Origin: Clostridium estertheticum
GTDB taxonomy: Bacteria; Bacillota; Clostridia; Clostridiales; Clostridiaceae
Direction: 5' to 3'
Assembly (NCBI RefSeq): GCF_026650985.1
Contig: NZ_CP086239.1
Location: forward strand, 4,490,501-4,554,500
DNA: 64,000 nt
Part shown: positions 62,710 to 64,000 of the stretch, in pieces
Numbering within the stretch: the stretch's first letter is position 1
How the letters are laid out: each line of letters begins with the position of its first letter
Notes under the pieces: generated by a model
What the model was told of the DNA's origin: nothing
Databases searched by the model: none
What the model saw: only the letters and a program-made list of their open reading frames with translations
Made by a program: the position numbers and the translations under genes

Positions 62710-64000
62710 GTGAAAAAAATAAGAACAATAAACCAAGCGGGGGTATGGGTGGTGGACCAATGGGATCTTTTGCAGGTCCTAAAGTAAAAGCCAAAGACTT
62801 CAAAGGTACATTAAAAAGGCTTTTAAGTTACTTAAAACCACAAAGAACCAATTTTATCTTAGTTTTTATATTTGCAATCTTCAGTACCGTTTTTACAATA
62901 GTAGGACCTAAGATTTCAGGAAAAGCTATAACTAGATTAGTTGAAGGTATGATGAATAAATATGGGTTATTACAGTTACATGCACAGCAAGATAAAATAG
63001 CGGCTGTAATAAAAGCTAATCCTGCAGCTGCAAACAGTCCAAAAGTAATTGATGGTCTTGATAAAATTAAGGCAGGAGTATCTAAAATAATGGATATAAA
63101 TGGTGGAATGATAGATTTCACATATATACGAAACATTATTCTTTTATTACTTGGATTATATGTAATAAGTACAATTTTTGGATTTCTTCAACAATATATA
63201 ATGGCTGAAGTTGCACAAAAAACTGTATATAATTTACGTAAGGAAGTTGAAGATAAGTTATCTAGATTGCCACTTAAATTCTTTGATTCAAAAACTCATG
63301 GTGAGATATTAAGCCGTGTAACAAACGATGTTGATAATATATCAACAACTCTCCAACAAAGTCTTACTCAGCTTATTACATCTATTGTCACAATCATTGG
63401 TATTGTAGTTATGATGCTCACAATAAGCCCACTTATGACACTAGTTGTAATTTTAACATTACCATTATATATTGTTGTTACAGCATTTGTAGCAAAACGA
63501 TCACAAAAATATTTTGCAGCGCAACAAAAGGAAATTGGAGAACTTAATGGTCATGTTGAAGAGATGTATACTGGTCATAAGATTGTTAAATCTTTTGGAC
63601 ATGAGAAGGACTCAGTACAGGAGTTTAGAAATATTAATGACAGGTTATACAATGCAGGCTGGAAAGCTCAGTTTATATCTGGGGTAATAATGCCTATGAT
63701 GAGATTTGTTAGTAATATAGGTTATGTAGTAGTTTGTGTTGTCGGTGGATATTTAGCAACACAAGGAAAAATTACAATAGGTAATATTCAAGCCTTTATT
63801 CAATACTCTAATCAATTTACTCAGCCAATAGTTCAAACTGCAAATATTGCTAATATTATTCAATCAACAGTAGCATCCGCTGAACGTATTTTTGAATTAT
63901 TAGATGAAGTTGAGCAGATTGAAGAAACTGCGGATTCTAAGGTAATTGAACTTCCAAAAGGCGAAGTTAAGTTTGAACATGTTGATTTTAGTTACAAAAA
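62706..64000 (+). CDS. ABC exporter half-transporter, subunit 2 (partial, runs off window)
   Basis: Begins at the ATG of the ATGA overlap with subunit 1; the reading frame is open to the window end, so only the first 431 residues are visible. A Gly/Met/Pro-rich start (SGGMGGGPMGSFAG) precedes transmembrane helices, with a long loop rich in Ala/Lys after helix 1 (about 85-135), typical of the larger partner of heterodimeric exporters. The visible part ends just inside the ATPase domain (KFEHVDFSYK). SD GAGGAGGAA. The ATPase motifs lie beyond the window. Confidence 0.92.
   Translation, partial: MSEKNKNNKPSGGMGGGPMGSFAGPKVKAKDFKGTLKRLLSYLKPQRTNFILVFIFAIFSTVFTIVGPKISGKAITRLVEGMMNKYGLLQLHAQQDKIAAVIKANPAAANSPKVIDGLDKIKAGVSKIMDINGGMIDFTYIRNIILLLLGLYVISTIFGFLQQYIMAEVAQKTVYNLRKEVEDKLSRLPLKFFDSKTHGEILSRVTNDVDNISTTLQQSLTQLITSIVTIIGIVVMMLTISPLMTLVVILTLPLYIVVTAFVAKRSQKYFAAQQKEIGELNGHVEEMYTGHKIVKSFGHEKDSVQEFRNINDRLYNAGWKAQFISGVIMPMMRFVSNIGYVVVCVVGGYLATQGKITIGNIQAFIQYSNQFTQPIVQTANIANIIQSTVASAERIFELLDEVEQIEETADSKVIELPKGEVKFEHVDFSYK

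Overview
This window looks like a chromosomal segment of a low-GC (about one third GC by eye), spore-forming Clostridium of the sensu stricto type. The signs are strongly AT-rich intergenic DNA, A/T-ending codons, AGGAGG-type ribosome binding sites, and classic clostridial neighbourhoods: a GerS-like lipoprotein next to alr, alr-mazEF, ftsEX-ctp, rapZ-yvcK-whiA, and dnaE-pfkA-pyk. I cannot name the species. I see no rRNA, tRNA, CRISPR array, intact transposase or phage gene.

Layout. 1-3.2 kb: acpS, GerS-like lipoprotein, alr, mazEF-type toxin-antitoxin pair. 3.4-9.7 kb: cell-envelope genes ftsE, ftsX, an S41 (Ctp) protease, a PDZ membrane protein with an Asp/Lys repeat tail, a small secreted protein, and the alternative lipid II flippase amj. 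A 214-nt imperfect palindrome lies among them at 7944-8157. 9.8-20.7 kb: dcd, then uvrB (LexA-type SOS box), uvrA, an FHA-ftsW-class B PBP module, and uvrC. 20.7-30.2 kb: murB, rapZ, yvcK, whiA, a YtoI-type CBS regulator and dnaE. 30.2-35.6 kb: a leader of about 200 nt that may be structured, then pfkA-pyk, a DUF1540 protein and rlmD.

35.6-40.7 kb is an accessory cassette inserted after rlmD: TetR regulator, ferredoxin-nitroreductase fusion, MDR oxidoreductase, alpha/beta hydrolase and a second nitroreductase. It is bounded by two near-identical 67-68-nt direct repeats, each carrying a rho-independent terminator. Two of its genes are clearly richer in GC than the surroundings. 40.8-52.7 kb holds metabolism and transport genes: a putative glycosyltransferase, an AGCS amino acid symporter, signal peptidase I, a broken OPT transporter remnant, an intact OPT transporter overlapping a PqqD-like protein, PepV dipeptidase, an L-Ala-D/L-Glu epimerase and HelD.

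52.7-55.3 kb: a TetR regulator, a 58-bp perfect palindrome that covers the promoter and ribosome binding site of a membrane-protein gene, and a minus-strand DUF421-DUF4363 pair. 55.5-55.8 kb: a probable 6S RNA with its own promoter and terminator. 55.9-59.2 kb: a three-gene unit of a 22-residue-repeat protein, a MoxR-like AAA+ ATPase and a metallopeptidase-like/vWA protein. This is the best candidate for a poorly described system. 59.3-64 kb: truA, then a MarR regulator and a two-gene heterodimeric ABC exporter that runs off the window.
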